Below are positions 1-9,900 of a stretch of 19,255 bases of DNA, one piece after another. The notes under the pieces were generated by a model. It had not been told where the DNA came from and made no database searches. It worked only from the letters and a program-made list of their open reading frames with translations. The stretch lies in the NCBI GenBank assembly GCA_030626465.1, contig DAOUOU010000023.1:1-19255 (forward strand), read 5' to 3'. Each line of letters starts with the position of its first letter. The first letter of the stretch is position 1. Both the position numbers and the translations under genes were made by a program. This DNA comes from Bacteroidales bacterium (GTDB lineage: Bacteria; Bacteroidota; Bacteroidia; Bacteroidales; UBA10428).

Positions 1-612
1 ATCGCCCCAGGAACAGTTGATATCAAATATTTCTTCTGCCTTAGTATCATCGATAGTACCGTCAATATTTCTATACCCCTGACCTATCTTACCAATGACA
101 ACAGATCCGGAAAACCCGGCATTATGCGGTTCAAAGTATTCAACAATCAGTTTATTGCCTGGAAATTCAGCGATTGCCAGATGCCCCTTTTGCTTATTGT
201 TTTTCTCTGTAAATGCGCCATAAATCAATTCTTTTTCTTTATTATAAACAAATAGTTTGGCTCCGGGAGGGAGTTTGTACTGACTGAATATCAATCCAAT
301 GGATTTTGCATTCTTTGACTCGATACCGTATTGCCATATGCTCCCGTCTTTTGTTTCAGTTAGTGTTCCTTTATCTTTGATATCAATAGTTACGGTTTTG
401 TAAACTGAATAACGAAGCGGTGCACCCGCATTTTCATCCTCACGAATAAGCTTTTTGGTTCTCCATATGCGTAAGGTATAATCATTAATTTCCTTGCTGG
501 TCTTTGCATTTGGAAGATCAAAGCTTGGTGGCTGTCCTCCTTCTGATAGCTGGGCAAATGTCAGGGTAACCGGGTAAATTAAAATCGCCAATACTATTAT
601 TATTCTTTTCAT
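1..612 (-). CDS. Secreted lysyl-endopeptidase-like serine protease, N-terminal part (runs off left edge)
   Basis: The gene reads leftwards from ATG at 612, and 204 codons stay open to the window edge, so only the N-terminus is visible. Residues 1-20 form a clear type I signal peptide: basic MKR, a hydrophobic core, then TFA followed by Q21. Residues about 40-190 look like the beta-rich pro-region found before trypsin-like domains in Bacteroidota homologues of Achromobacter lysyl endopeptidase. Recognisable parts are a segment that makes the subject of the sentence 'respond like the pure protein' (GSIWQYGIESKNAKS), then LPPGAKLFVYN, and the exit motif DINCSWGD at residues 197-204, where the mature protease normally begins with a disulfide cysteine. 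The His-Asp-Ser triad lies outside the window, so catalytic activity cannot be judged. It is divergent from the SusCD operon and may provide peptides to it. The family call is from memory of the pro-region pattern; a non-enzymatic T9SS protein with the same N-terminus is possible. Confidence 0.68.
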   Translation of the reverse strand, partial: MKRIIIVLAILIYPVTLTFAQLSEGGQPPSFDLPNAKTSKEINDYTLRIWRTKKLIREDENAGAPLRYSVYKTVTIDIKDKGTLTETKDGSIWQYGIESKNAKSIGLIFSQYKLPPGAKLFVYNKEKELIYGAFTEKNNKQKGHLAIAEFPGNKLIVEYFEPHNAGFSGSVVIGKIGQGYRNIDGTIDDTKAEEIFDINCSWGD

Positions 613-706
613 AATTCTTTTATTGTTAATGTCTGTAACAGTCTAAATCTAATGAATTCAAACGAAAAAACAAATTTTACTATTGCTTTAGATGTACACC
701 TCATTT

Positions 707-714
707 CAAATCTA
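707..714 (-). promoter_or_regulatory. Candidate Bacteroidota -7 element for the protease-like gene
   Basis: Read on the minus strand this is TAGATTTG, an exact match to the Bacteroidota TAnnTTTG -7 consensus. It lies about 95 bases upstream of the ATG at 612. No convincing -33 TTTG was found at the expected distance, so this is a weak call based on one short motif. Confidence 0.27.
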
Positions 715-944
715 AACTCCAAATGGACTGTTTTTGTTTACTCTTGCTTCAAAATTTCTGATGCACTACAGCTGTTCAAACCTTATGCCAGGAAAGAAAC
801 TTACTGAAACAGGATTCAAAACTTAACCAATAAAGTAAGCTATGGCATAATATTTCTTCTGTAAATTTAACTCATGCAAAGAATTGCCCAATAAAAGGAT
901 AACTTTTTTCGTTTTGTACGGGTCGATAAGTAAAACATTTTTTC

Positions 945-952
945 TAGTTTTG
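945..952 (+). promoter_or_regulatory. Candidate Bacteroidota -7 element for the SusCD operon
   Basis: TAGTTTTG matches TAnnTTTG exactly and lies 17 bases before the susC-like ATG. A TTTTG at 912-916 could serve as the -33 element, but the 28-base gap is longer than usual. If real, the transcript leader would be only about 10 bases long. The position directly before the first gene of the operon supports it. Confidence 0.38.
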
Positions 953-969
953 GACAATCAGTCTCAACA

Positions 970-3900
970 ATGAGTATTTCGCGCTGCAAATACATAGGAT
1001 TTTTCCTCACCGCTTTCTTGTATTCTTCTTTATTACAAGCCCAGCAGCGTGTGATATCAGGAACTGTAACCAGTGCCGGTGATAATCTTCCTGTTCCCGG
1101 AGTAACAGTTGTGATAAAAGGTACTACGCAAGGTACAATAACCGATCTTGATGGTTTTTATAGCATTGACATCATTTCTGATACAGCTTCGCTCGAATAT
1201 CGTTTTGTGGGGATGGAAACACAATATATGGTTGTTGGGGACAGGGTAACAATAGATATTGTTCTGAAGCCGGAAGTATATACAGTTGATGAAGTGGTCG
1301 TTACTGCTCTTGGAATATCAAGGGACGCTAAATCCCTGGGCTATTCGGTAACCGCCGTAAACAGTGAAGAGCTGACCGAAGGAAATAACCGTAGTGTACT
1401 GAACGCATTACAGGGCAAAGTTGCGGGGGTCGATATTACCTCAGCATCCGGAGCCCCGGGTGCATCAACACGGATACTTGTACGGGGGGTCTCTTCTCTT
1501 ACCGGGAGCAATCAGCCTTTGTTTGTTATTGATGGTGTTCCGGTTAACAATTCTCAGTCGGGCAGCAGTTCGATAAACGGAGGCACTGATTTTGGAAATA
1601 AAGTAAACGACCTGAATCCGGAAGATATTGAGTCGGTATCCATTCTCAAAGGTGCGTCTGGAACTGCTCTGTATGGTTCCAGGGCTGCAAACGGAGTAAT
1701 TGTTATTACTACAAAGGGAGGGGAAAAAAGTAAAAAGACACAGGTAACTTTCAATTCTTCGTTAACCTTCGAGCGGCCCCTGCGACTGGTACAGTATCAG
1801 AATGAGTACGGACAGGGTATTTATGGAAATCACGTACTGTATGAGAATACGAGCTGGGGTCCGAAATTCGATCACAGGTTTCGTCCATGGGGTCATGAGG
1901 TAGATGGTGCCTATCGTATCAAAGCGTACCGACCTCTTCCTGATAATGTTAAAGAGTTTTTTGAAACCGGAAGAAGCATCAGCAATGCCATTTCCTTAAG
2001 CGGAGGTAACGAACAGACTACCTATTACTTCTCATACTCAAACATATTTTGGGATGGGATTTTTCCAACAAATGCCGATAACTATACGAAACATACGATT
2101 TCCCTGCGTGCATCACACCAAATTTCAAAACGTTTTAAAACTTCGGCATCATTCAATTACATCAAGAAACTGAACAGCTTTGTTCCGACGGGGCAGGGAG
2201 AACAATCAGTTTATAACCAGGTTATGCAAACACCCCGGGATATAAGCCTGAGAGAGCTTGCAGATCTGGACGAAGAATGGAATACCATCGATAATCATTA
2301 CTCCTTGTATACCGTAAATCCATATCATATCCTTCAGAATAACGGGAACAAAAACAATGAGGACAGGATATTTGGCAGCTTTGATTTCGATTATTCTTTT
2401 TACAGCGATTTGTCCCTGAAATGGCGTATGGGTGGTGATGTTTCAAACGAGCACAGAAAAACATGGCGAAGCAGGGTCGAACCATCCGGGAACAACGAGT
2501 TTGCGGCTGTCTTTGACCCCGGATTGGTACGTGAAAGTTCTTTGTATCAGATGCAAGTCAACAGCGATATTATCCTGAATTATACCAAAGAAGTTAAAAA
2601 TTGGGATTTCAACCTGATGATGGGACATTCTCTGAATCAACGCACTTCGAGAGCTGCGAGTGCCTCCGTACAGTATTTGTATCTTACAGGCTTTACTAAT
2701 CTTTCCAACAGCGTGGAACAGCCCATTGCCGGTGAAGCTTCGGCAATCAGAAGAATGGTGGGACTTTTTGGGAGCGCAGATATCGCATTCCGGGATTTTT
2801 GGTTCCTGTCTTTCACAGCACGCAATGAATGGAGTTCAACACTACCTGCAAAGAATAATTCATACTTTTTTCCCGGAGCCAATACAGGCTTAATTTTTAC
2901 GGAATTAATGCCTTCCATAAAAGATATCCTGACCTATGGTAAGGTAAGAATAAGCTGGGCGAGAGTAGGGAATGATGCTCCTCCCTACCAGGTGTATTCT
3001 GTATTTCAACAGGGATTTCATAGCGATGGCTTCGGCTATTTAACCTATCCTCTTTCTGGTGCGCTGGGTTCTGTGAACTCGTATGATGTAGGGGACCTGA
3101 TGGCAAATGAAAACCTTACCCCTGAAATTACTGACGAATATGAAATAGGTGCTGATCTGCGCTTTTTCAACAACAGGTTCTCCATTGATTTTGCTTACTA
3201 TCACAAATCAACCACAAATCTGATATGGCCTTCGCCATTGCCCTATTCATCCGGTTACAGATTTCAGATGCAGAACCTTGGTAAAATAACCAACCACGGC
3301 ATTGAGTCGCTGGTTGGGATTGTTCCTGTTCGTGCCAATAATTTTGAATGGACAATATCAGTCAATTACACGAAAAACAATAACGAACTTAATTACCTGA
3401 ATAATCAGCTAGAAAAAGCCGAATTAAATGCATTAAGAATAGACGGGGGCCAGCAGATCAACTGGGTTGCAATTCCCGGTATGCCAATTGGTGTTTTTGA
3501 AGCCAGGGCTCCCAGGTATACAAGTGATGGTAAAATGGTTGTTGACAATCAGGGATTACCTGTTGCTGATGAAGGTCTGGTGATATACGGAAATTCACAA
3601 TACAACTATTACGGCGGGATCTCTAACCAGTTTACATACAGGAATATATCATTGTCTTTTAGATTCGATTTCCGGCAGGGGGGTATCATGTACTCCCGTA
3701 CCAAAGATATAACCTTATGGGCAGGTACCGTTCCGGCAACCCTATATAACGATCGTGAACCTTTCATTATCCCGAATTCGGTGGTTGAAACGGGTACCGA
3801 TGAGAATGGTGATCCCCTGTACGAGGTGAATACAAAGCCAATTGACCGTATTCATCTGGTTGAATATTGGGGAAATGGAGGGAGTCAGCTTGATGGTGCG

Positions 3901-4164
3901 TCACTTATCCCTAAATCTTTTGTGAAACTAAGAGAAGTAGTTCTTTCCTATTCCTTTCCTGCGAAATACTTTGAGAAAGTTCCCGTTAGTAGGATGAACT
4001 TAAGTATTGCTGGAAGGAACCTTTTGCTTTGGACACCCGGAAATCAGTCCTATATTGATCCCGAACTGACAACTTTTGGAAATGATCTTCAGGCTGATTT
4101 CGGTGAATACGGAGCACAACCTTCAACCAGAAGCATTTCTTTTAATTTAAGAGTGATTTTTTAA
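970..4164 (+). CDS. SusC/RagA-family TonB-dependent outer-membrane transporter
   Basis: This 1064-residue protein is the outer-membrane barrel of a SusCD nutrient importer, which moves bulky ligands into the periplasm using TonB energy. Residues 1-24 are a signal peptide ending LLQA before QQ. Residues about 27-103 form the carboxypeptidase-regulatory-like domain (VISGTVTSAGD, then VPGVTVVIKGTTQGT). The SusC signature VDEVVVTALGI follows at 106-116. The plug spans about 118-250 and includes the family hallmark GTALYGSRAANGVIVITTKG at 231-250. The rest is beta-barrel ending RVIF with a C-terminal Phe, as expected for BAM-inserted barrels. Length is normal for the family (about 1000-1100). The stop overlaps the SusD-like start by one base (TAATG), so translation is probably coupled. 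The ATG has no evident Shine-Dalgarno, normal for this phylum. The substrate cannot be read from the sequence; the neighbours suggest peptides rather than glycans. Confidence 0.96.
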   Translation: MSISRCKYIGFFLTAFLYSSLLQAQQRVISGTVTSAGDNLPVPGVTVVIKGTTQGTITDLDGFYSIDIISDTASLEYRFVGMETQYMVVGDRVTIDIVLKPEVYTVDEVVVTALGISRDAKSLGYSVTAVNSEELTEGNNRSVLNALQGKVAGVDITSASGAPGASTRILVRGVSSLTGSNQPLFVIDGVPVNNSQSGSSSINGGTDFGNKVNDLNPEDIESVSILKGASGTALYGSRAANGVIVITTKGGEKSKKTQVTFNSSLTFERPLRLVQYQNEYGQGIYGNHVLYENTSWGPKFDHRFRPWGHEVDGAYRIKAYRPLPDNVKEFFETGRSISNAISLSGGNEQTTYYFSYSNIFWDGIFPTNADNYTKHTISLRASHQISKRFKTSASFNYIKKLNSFVPTGQGEQSVYNQVMQTPRDISLRELADLDEEWNTIDNHYSLYTVNPYHILQNNGNKNNEDRIFGSFDFDYSFYSDLSLKWRMGGDVSNEHRKTWRSRVEPSGNNEFAAVFDPGLVRESSLYQMQVNSDIILNYTKEVKNWDFNLMMGHSLNQRTSRAASASVQYLYLTGFTNLSNSVEQPIAGEASAIRRMVGLFGSADIAFRDFWFLSFTARNEWSSTLPAKNNSYFFPGANTGLIFTELMPSIKDILTYGKVRISWARVGNDAPPYQVYSVFQQGFHSDGFGYLTYPLSGALGSVNSYDVGDLMANENLTPEITDEYEIGADLRFFNNRFSIDFAYYHKSTTNLIWPSPLPYSSGYRFQMQNLGKITNHGIESLVGIVPVRANNFEWTISVNYTKNNNELNYLNNQLEKAELNALRIDGGQQINWVAIPGMPIGVFEARAPRYTSDGKMVVDNQGLPVADEGLVIYGNSQYNYYGGISNQFTYRNISLSFRFDFRQGGIMYSRTKDITLWAGTVPATLYNDREPFIIPNSVVETGTDENGDPLYEVNTKPIDRIHLVEYWGNGGSQLDGASLIPKSFVKLREVVLSYSFPAKYFEKVPVSRMNLSIAGRNLLLWTPGNQSYIDPELTTFGNDLQADFGEYGAQPSTRSISFNLRVIF

Positions 4165-5708
4165 TGAGGAAGATCAGATATACCATATTTGTACTCTCTA
4201 TCCTGCTATGTATCAGTTGCGAAGAGTGGCTTGATGTTAACCAGAATCCTAACAACCCGTCTGAAGATCAGGTAGATTTTGAGACAGTTCTTCCTTCGGG
4301 CATTTCTTCGATTGCCTATGTTACGGGTGGGAGGTACCAGGTGCTGGGAGCCTTGTGGTCGCAACACTGGACGCAATCACCGGGGGCCTCGCAGTATGCC
4401 GGCATTGACGCCTACGATATCAGCAGCAGTAGTTTCGACGACAGACAGTTTGGTGAGCTATATGCCGGGGCGTTAAAAGCACTTGAATACGTGAAGATGA
4501 AATCGGAGAAAGAAGAAGAATGGAATTACTATCTGATAGCAACTGTCTTGCAGGTTTATACTTTTCAGATGCTGGCGGATCTTTACGATGAAATACCTTT
4601 TTCTGATGCACTTAAGGGTGAAACAGGTAATCTGACTCCTGTTTATGAGCATGGCAGGGATGTTTATGATAGTTTAATTGTCAGACTGGACAAGGCTCTG
4701 GCAAAAGATTTTGAAAAGGAGGACATGAAGGAACCGGGAGTGAACGACCTTATCTTCGGTGGAGAAATGGAATTGTGGGTAGAGTTCTCGAATACTCTAA
4801 AACTTAAAATATACTTGCGGCAGAGCGAAAAAAGACCTGAGATCGCCAGACAAGGTATTGAAAAATTATACGAAGAAGATGTTGAATTTTTATCAACGGA
4901 TGCACTGATGAATTATTTTCAGGATGCTACCGGAAGAAGAAATCCACTTTATGAAACAGAGGTGAATGTATTGGGTGGTAATCCAAATCTTGTTTTGAGT
5001 CGTACGCTTCATAGTTACCTGCAGACCAACAGCGATTTTGACAGGCTGGATCATATGTTTTACACTCCTACTGACGGGGGCCCACACAAATCACTGGTCC
5101 AGGGGAATTATAACGATCCTGAAGAACCAGCCGGAACAAACCACACAAGCTATTCGAAACCTATACTAAGTCCGGTAGTTCCGGTTTACCTCATGAGCTA
5201 CTCCGAATCGAACTTTTTACAGGCTGAGGCTATCCTGCGATATAATGCCGGATCTTACCCTGATGCAAGGGAGAAGTACAATGAAGCAATTACTGATGCA
5301 TTTCTGAGAGTGCTGTCTGTTAATCCTTTACTTGGAGAAACAGATATTATAGAAAGAGCCGAGGCATTCACTAACGGCCCTTATAGATTACCCTCTGAAG
5401 GAAGTCCTCTGGAAACATTCATTGAGACGATAATTGTTCAGAAGTGGGTTGCTCTGGCAGGTATTCAAAGTCTTGAAACTTTTTTCGAGCATAACCGGAC
5501 TCACTATCCGGCAATAAGCGATGTTTTGCCTGATAACGATGATTACGAACCGGGATATTTTACCATATCAGTAAACAATGTTACAAGCGGCAGGTTTCCA
5601 AAGCGTTTGATCTTTCCAGAATCGGAAATTTCAGGCAATCCCAACACTCCCGAACTCAAATCCGTTTGGGAAAAGATATGGTGGGACACAAAACCAGAGC
5701 AAGATTAA
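4164..5708 (+). CDS. SusD/RagB-family nutrient-binding outer-membrane lipoprotein (SusD-like_2 type)
   Basis: This 514-residue protein is the surface lipoprotein that caps the SusC barrel like a hinged lid and captures ligand. Residues 1-18 are a lipoprotein signal peptide, and C19 (in ISCEEW) is the likely lipidated cysteine. The acidic residues directly after it fit a Bacteroidota lipoprotein surface-export signal. The start CEEWLDVNQNPNNP is typical of the SusD-like_2 branch. The body is alpha-helical and rich in aromatic and acidic residues, as in the TPR-type SusD fold, with a helix YLMSYSESNFLQAEAILRY around 345-363 that matches the conserved 'AEA' region. Length is normal. Its ATG overlaps the susC stop (TAATG), and its own stop overlaps the next start in the same way, giving a tightly coupled operon. 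Confidence 0.94.
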   Translation: MRKIRYTIFVLSILLCISCEEWLDVNQNPNNPSEDQVDFETVLPSGISSIAYVTGGRYQVLGALWSQHWTQSPGASQYAGIDAYDISSSSFDDRQFGELYAGALKALEYVKMKSEKEEEWNYYLIATVLQVYTFQMLADLYDEIPFSDALKGETGNLTPVYEHGRDVYDSLIVRLDKALAKDFEKEDMKEPGVNDLIFGGEMELWVEFSNTLKLKIYLRQSEKRPEIARQGIEKLYEEDVEFLSTDALMNYFQDATGRRNPLYETEVNVLGGNPNLVLSRTLHSYLQTNSDFDRLDHMFYTPTDGGPHKSLVQGNYNDPEEPAGTNHTSYSKPILSPVVPVYLMSYSESNFLQAEAILRYNAGSYPDAREKYNEAITDAFLRVLSVNPLLGETDIIERAEAFTNGPYRLPSEGSPLETFIETIIVQKWVALAGIQSLETFFEHNRTHYPAISDVLPDNDDYEPGYFTISVNNVTSGRFPKRLIFPESEISGNPNTPELKSVWEKIWWDTKPEQD

Positions 5709-6358
5709 TGACTATGAAGAAGAGTTTTGCATACTATTTGATAAGTACTTTGCTGTTCTTTTGGAGTTGCGAGAGATGGTACACTACAGAAGATGTATCT
5801 CATATATCCTATTTACCGGAATTTAGCCTGGAGGGAGGTGAGTTTATTTCACTTCTTAGATCAGATACAATTGAATATGAAGATCCCGGGGTAACAGCAG
5901 TCTCTGACGGAGTACCTCTGACAGTTTATTCGGCAGGCGAGGTCGATGTATCGGAAACAGGTGTATATTTGATTCAATATTATGCTCAAAATCATGACGG
6001 GCTTATTGGGGTTACAGAGAGAATAGTAGCAATTACTCATCATGATGTAAGCAACAACGATCTCTCCGGTTCATATACTACAAATATCTGGGAACCGGTT
6101 GAAACGAAAGTGAAGAAAATTAATAAAAATGGTCTTTATGAATGCGATGATGTTTTGGGTTTCCCAGGTTTTAAAATAGAAGGAAAATTTGTTGATTTAG
6201 GCAACAATGAACTGGAATTGATACATGGAGAAGGATACTTCGGGAAATATTCCGGGTCGGAAGGGACTTATACAAGATCCACACTCTCATGGACCATCTT
6301 TCTGGTTGATCCTCCATACGTGGGAGTAGAAATACCTGTATTATGGAAAAAAAACTAG
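5708..6358 (+). CDS. DUF5012 / BT_2262-like surface lipoprotein accessory to SusCD
   Basis: This protein of about 216 residues appears to be an accessory lipoprotein of the SusCD complex. A signal peptide (MKKSFAYYLISTLLFFWSC) ends in a cysteine, C21 from the chosen start. Residues about 30-115 look like the Ig-like DUF5011/DUF5012 fold: YLPEFSLEGGEF, then IEYEDPGVTAV, then GEVDVSETGVYLIQYYAQNHDG, here shortened in concept to EVDVSETGVYLIQYYA. The C-terminal part (LSGSYTTNIWEP, YECDDVLGFPGF) resembles the C-terminal domain of B. thetaiotaomicron BT2262. I chose the ATG at 5708 because it overlaps the SusD-like stop as TAATG, the same coupling as between susC and susD; ATG 5714 is equally plausible, giving MKKSF. 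An earlier in-frame start at 5666 inside the SusD-like gene would wreck the signal peptide. The molecular function is unknown. Family assignment is from remembered sequence patterns. Confidence 0.8.
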   Translation: MTMKKSFAYYLISTLLFFWSCERWYTTEDVSHISYLPEFSLEGGEFISLLRSDTIEYEDPGVTAVSDGVPLTVYSAGEVDVSETGVYLIQYYAQNHDGLIGVTERIVAITHHDVSNNDLSGSYTTNIWEPVETKVKKINKNGLYECDDVLGFPGFKIEGKFVDLGNNELELIHGEGYFGKYSGSEGTYTRSTLSWTIFLVDPPYVGVEIPVLWKKN

Positions 6359-6362
6359 CAGA

Positions 6363-6920
6363 ATGAAAAAATACTACAAGATATTTACAACGATCTTTCT
6401 GATAACAGCTTGCTTATCATGCTTAAAGAAGGATTATGAAATTGAATACCAGCCCGATTATCCCAATAAGCTTGCCGGTAACTGGGTTGCTTTTGAATTT
6501 CCGGACGGTGAGATTGGAGATATAGTATACAAGCCATATGATCTTGTAACCTCTCTTGACCCTACCAACCAGGGTTATCTTATTATTGACAAATTGTATG
6601 ATGCTGATATACGGGTGAGAGCAGCATATAATGACAGTACTTTTTTTGCTGAGATGGAAAAGCAACTGGAGACAATCAGCACAAATACTTATGATATTGA
6701 TTATGTTAGTGTTGATGGCTATGTCACGTCAAATCCTATTTTGATAGAGCTGGCCTATCTTTTTGCCTCTCTGTACTTTGAAAATATATCATTCGAAGAA
6801 TCAGATATTGAAGATATTATTTACATGCATGCCGGATTTTATGATGCATATGAAGCTTTAGTGGACACCGTTCTGATTGTAGGATACAGAAAAACAGGAT
6901 TTGAAGAGGTTGAATATTAA
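6363..6920 (+). CDS. Small Lipid_bd-like lipoprotein (putative lipid-binding hydrolase family) of the SusCD operon
   Basis: This 185-residue protein starts four bases after the previous stop. MKKYYKIFTTIFLITACLSC is a lipoprotein signal peptide; C17 (ITAC) or C20 (CLSC) is the lipidated residue. The remainder looks like a small beta-sandwich or lipocalin-like domain: NKLAGNWVAFEF at about 36-47, then YDLVTSLDPTNQGYLIIDKL, then DIRVRAAYNDSTFF. This order (a tryptophan-containing 'GNW/GEW' strand, a 'nT..' strand, then a 'W/Y..D' strand) resembles the Lipid_bd family (PF12888) seen next to SusCD pairs. Despite the family label 'putative hydrolase' I see no catalytic motif. Position as fourth gene matches BT2261 in the B. 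thetaiotaomicron BT2264-BT2261 operon as I remember it. The acidic C-terminal third (SFEESDIEDIIY) is unusual. Function unknown. Confidence 0.68.
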   Translation: MKKYYKIFTTIFLITACLSCLKKDYEIEYQPDYPNKLAGNWVAFEFPDGEIGDIVYKPYDLVTSLDPTNQGYLIIDKLYDADIRVRAAYNDSTFFAEMEKQLETISTNTYDIDYVSVDGYVTSNPILIELAYLFASLYFENISFEESDIEDIIYMHAGFYDAYEALVDTVLIVGYRKTGFEEVEY

Positions 6921-6936
6921 ATGTAGAATTGATTGT

Positions 6937-9900
6937 ATGAGGAATACCCTGAGAAAATATGGTTTGTTGTTTTTATCCCTGATCCTTCTGGCGATATTCG
7001 TGTGCGTTTCCAATGACTTTTTATCGCTCACAGGATCAGTGCAGGAAAATGATGTGGAAGAGTTGGGATACGATAAGCCTGAAGGCTATTACGAGTTTTA
7101 CCGGCTGATATCAACACCTATTGGGGCAAAAAACAGCGGGTATAAGATCAATTACAGGTATTACGAGTTGCAGAAATCTCTTGAGAGTCAGTTCTACGAG
7201 AAATATGCAAAAAGTACATTTAACTGGACACATAGAGGTCCCGGCAATGTGGGCGGAAGAACCCGTGAAGTTATCATAGATCCCGACGATCCGTCAAGCA
7301 ATACATGGTTTGCTGCATCTGCCAGCGGAGGAGTTTGGAAAACAATTAATGGAGGAGCATCCTGGCAACATCTTACCGATGCAATGCCTAACCTGGCTAC
7401 CAATGCTCTCGCCATGGCTCCTTCTAATCATAATGTATTGTATGCAGGTACCGGCGAAGGATATGGCGGTTTTGGCATGGTGAACGGCAGTGGGATGTAC
7501 AAAAGTACCACCAGGGGTATGAGTTGGGTGCAGATAGATGCTACAATAGAGGATGAAAATTTTAAATGGATCAATAAGATCATTGTCGACCCCGACAATG
7601 AAGATATCGTTATTGCTGCTACGAACACAGGTATTTTTAAAACAACAGATGGCGGAATAAGCTGGGATAAAAAATATCATACAGGTCATGCCGTTCAGGA
7701 TATGGATGTTAATCCTGATGATCCTCATACCTTGTATGCAGGTGTGAATAGCTGGGGCATAATAAAATCGTATGATAATGGAGATACCTGGTTTGATGCC
7801 ATTGAAGGCATAGCAACAGGATATAGATTTGCAGTAACAGTAAGCCCTGTTGACACGAATTATATATTTACAAGTGTGGAAGCTCCCGGTTTGGAAACAC
7901 AGGTATATATCTCTGATGATGGTGCTGAAAGCTGGAAAAAATTATACGATTATAATTTTACGTTCATTCATTTTTTAGGTGTCCAGGGATGGTTTAATAA
8001 TGTTGTAGAGGCACATCCTTTTGACAAAAATAAAGTGTTTATAGGAGGTGTTGATCTTGGTAGTATTGAGTTTAAAAACCCAACCCAGGTCAGTGATCCG
8101 CAGGTTCTGAGAACAGATACTTCAGGAACAGGTTCATTTATGGCTTTCGTGAATTTTGGTGGCATCTCACTGGGAGGAGGTATGTCTACCGGACTGGAAG
8201 AAGATGCGGACATAGAAGAAGAGGATTTTACCAGCATTGAGTTGCGGTTTGGCCCGGGGAAAGCTCAAAGGGCATACAGATTTGCAGTACCTGAAGGAGA
8301 GGGTGCCGGCGTTCCTACGGAGGACTATTCATACCGGGACTATGTTGAAGTAGACTTTGAAGCATGGGATACCGGGAACAACAGGCAGTTAATGGTTTCT
8401 TTCCGGGACCAGGAGAAGGATGGGAAATTTAATTTAATAGAAAGGGTGTACAACGATAATATCAGCGGGAGAGAATATATTTTTGTTCATGCTGTTGAGT
8501 ATAGTGAAACACCTGATCCTGAAATCGCTGTAGATGGAGGACATTATCGCAAGATGATGTATTTTTTCTGGCCGACACTTGCAGAAGATGGCATTTGGGA
8601 TCCGAAAAATCTGCCTGAATCAAAGATAAAGGTACTGTATGGCACCCTTTTGCTGCAGGATGCAAGCACAACCATACTGGCCGATCTAAATCGTAATGCT
8701 GATCTGCATGTCGACCATCATGATCTGGAAATAGTAATAACAGATGAAGAGAACGAAGAATTCTTAATACTTGATGCCAATGACGGGGGATTGGGCTTAT
8801 CCACCGATCAGGGAAATAAATGGAAACAAATAAACAGTGGTTATCTGACAACGCAATTTTATGGTGTTGCTAAAAAACCCGGTAGTCATGAGTATATAGG
8901 AGGCATGCAGGATAATGGTACCTGGCAGTCTCCAATTGGAGGTATTGCAGGTGCCGATTCTGAATATGAGAGTCGGGTAGGGGGCGATGGTTTCGAAGTT
9001 CTCTGGCATCCTGTTCATCCTCATCGTATTTTGGCATCTTCCTATAACAATATCTTCAGATTATCGAATGATGGAGGTGAAACATGGCGTTCTGCCACAA
9101 ATGGTATTATGGGCGATGGACCCTTTATTTCAAGATTGTCCAACTCTCCCGATAATCCTGATCTGGTTTTTGCCGTTGGTGACAGGGGTGTTTACCGGCA
9201 TACAAATTTTTGTGTTGGCAGATACGATTGGGAATTGATTGAAATTGAAAATGGCTGGGCAGTGAATGACCAGGTTACCAGTTCACACAACGTTGAAGTT
9301 TCATTGGCTGACGAAGGCATTGTATGGGCAGGGGCAGGCATGTATAAAGATCCTGATCTTTCAGTTTTCCTGTCAAGAGACTATGGTAAATCATTCGAAG
9401 CAGTAGGTAATTTTGAAGAATGGGAGATGGGCTATCTTACTTCAATTGCTACTCATCCTTCCGATCCGGCAACAGCTTACATGCTTTTCTCAATGAACAA
9501 AAGACCTAAAATAGTGCGAACTACTGATTACGGAGAGTCGTGGGAGGATATTTCGGAATATAGTAAAGTAGACAGTATGAGTGCGAATGGATTCCCCGAT
9601 GTAATGATTTATTCGCTTCTGGTATTTCCTTACAATACAGACATTATTTGGGCTGGTACCGAGATAGGCATTTATGAAAGTACTGATAACGGGGATACAT
9701 GGCATTATGCCAACAATGGCTTACCTGCTGTTTCAGTCTGGCAGATGATAATTCAGGACCACACACTTGTGGTTGCCACACATGGAAGAGGAATTTGGAC
9801 AGCTCCTCAATATCCCGGGGCAATTGATCAAACAGACCTGGAAAATGATTTAATCCTTCGTGCATATCCAAATCCGTCGGACGATATTATCACTCTTGAA

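Larger units (their letters stand above)
613..969. promoter_or_regulatory. Divergent intergenic region between the protease-like gene and the susC-like gene
   Basis: These 357 bases carry no credible reading frame. They must contain the promoters of both divergent genes. Candidate -7 elements are listed separately at 707-714 (minus) and 945-952 (plus). I see no strong hairpin, tandem repeat or riboswitch-like structure, and no ECF sigma/anti-sigma pair adjoins the susC-like gene on this side. Confidence 0.5.

Noticed and set aside
5666..5707. Earlier in-frame start for the BT_2262-like lipoprotein
   Set aside because: It would place a 14-residue polar leader in front of a clean lipoprotein signal peptide and overlap the SusD-like gene by 43 bases.
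7294..7728. Minus-strand open frame of 144 codons opposite the propeller gene
   Set aside because: It lies wholly inside a well-supported plus-strand gene with ten Asp-boxes in frame; its translation has no recognisable motif.
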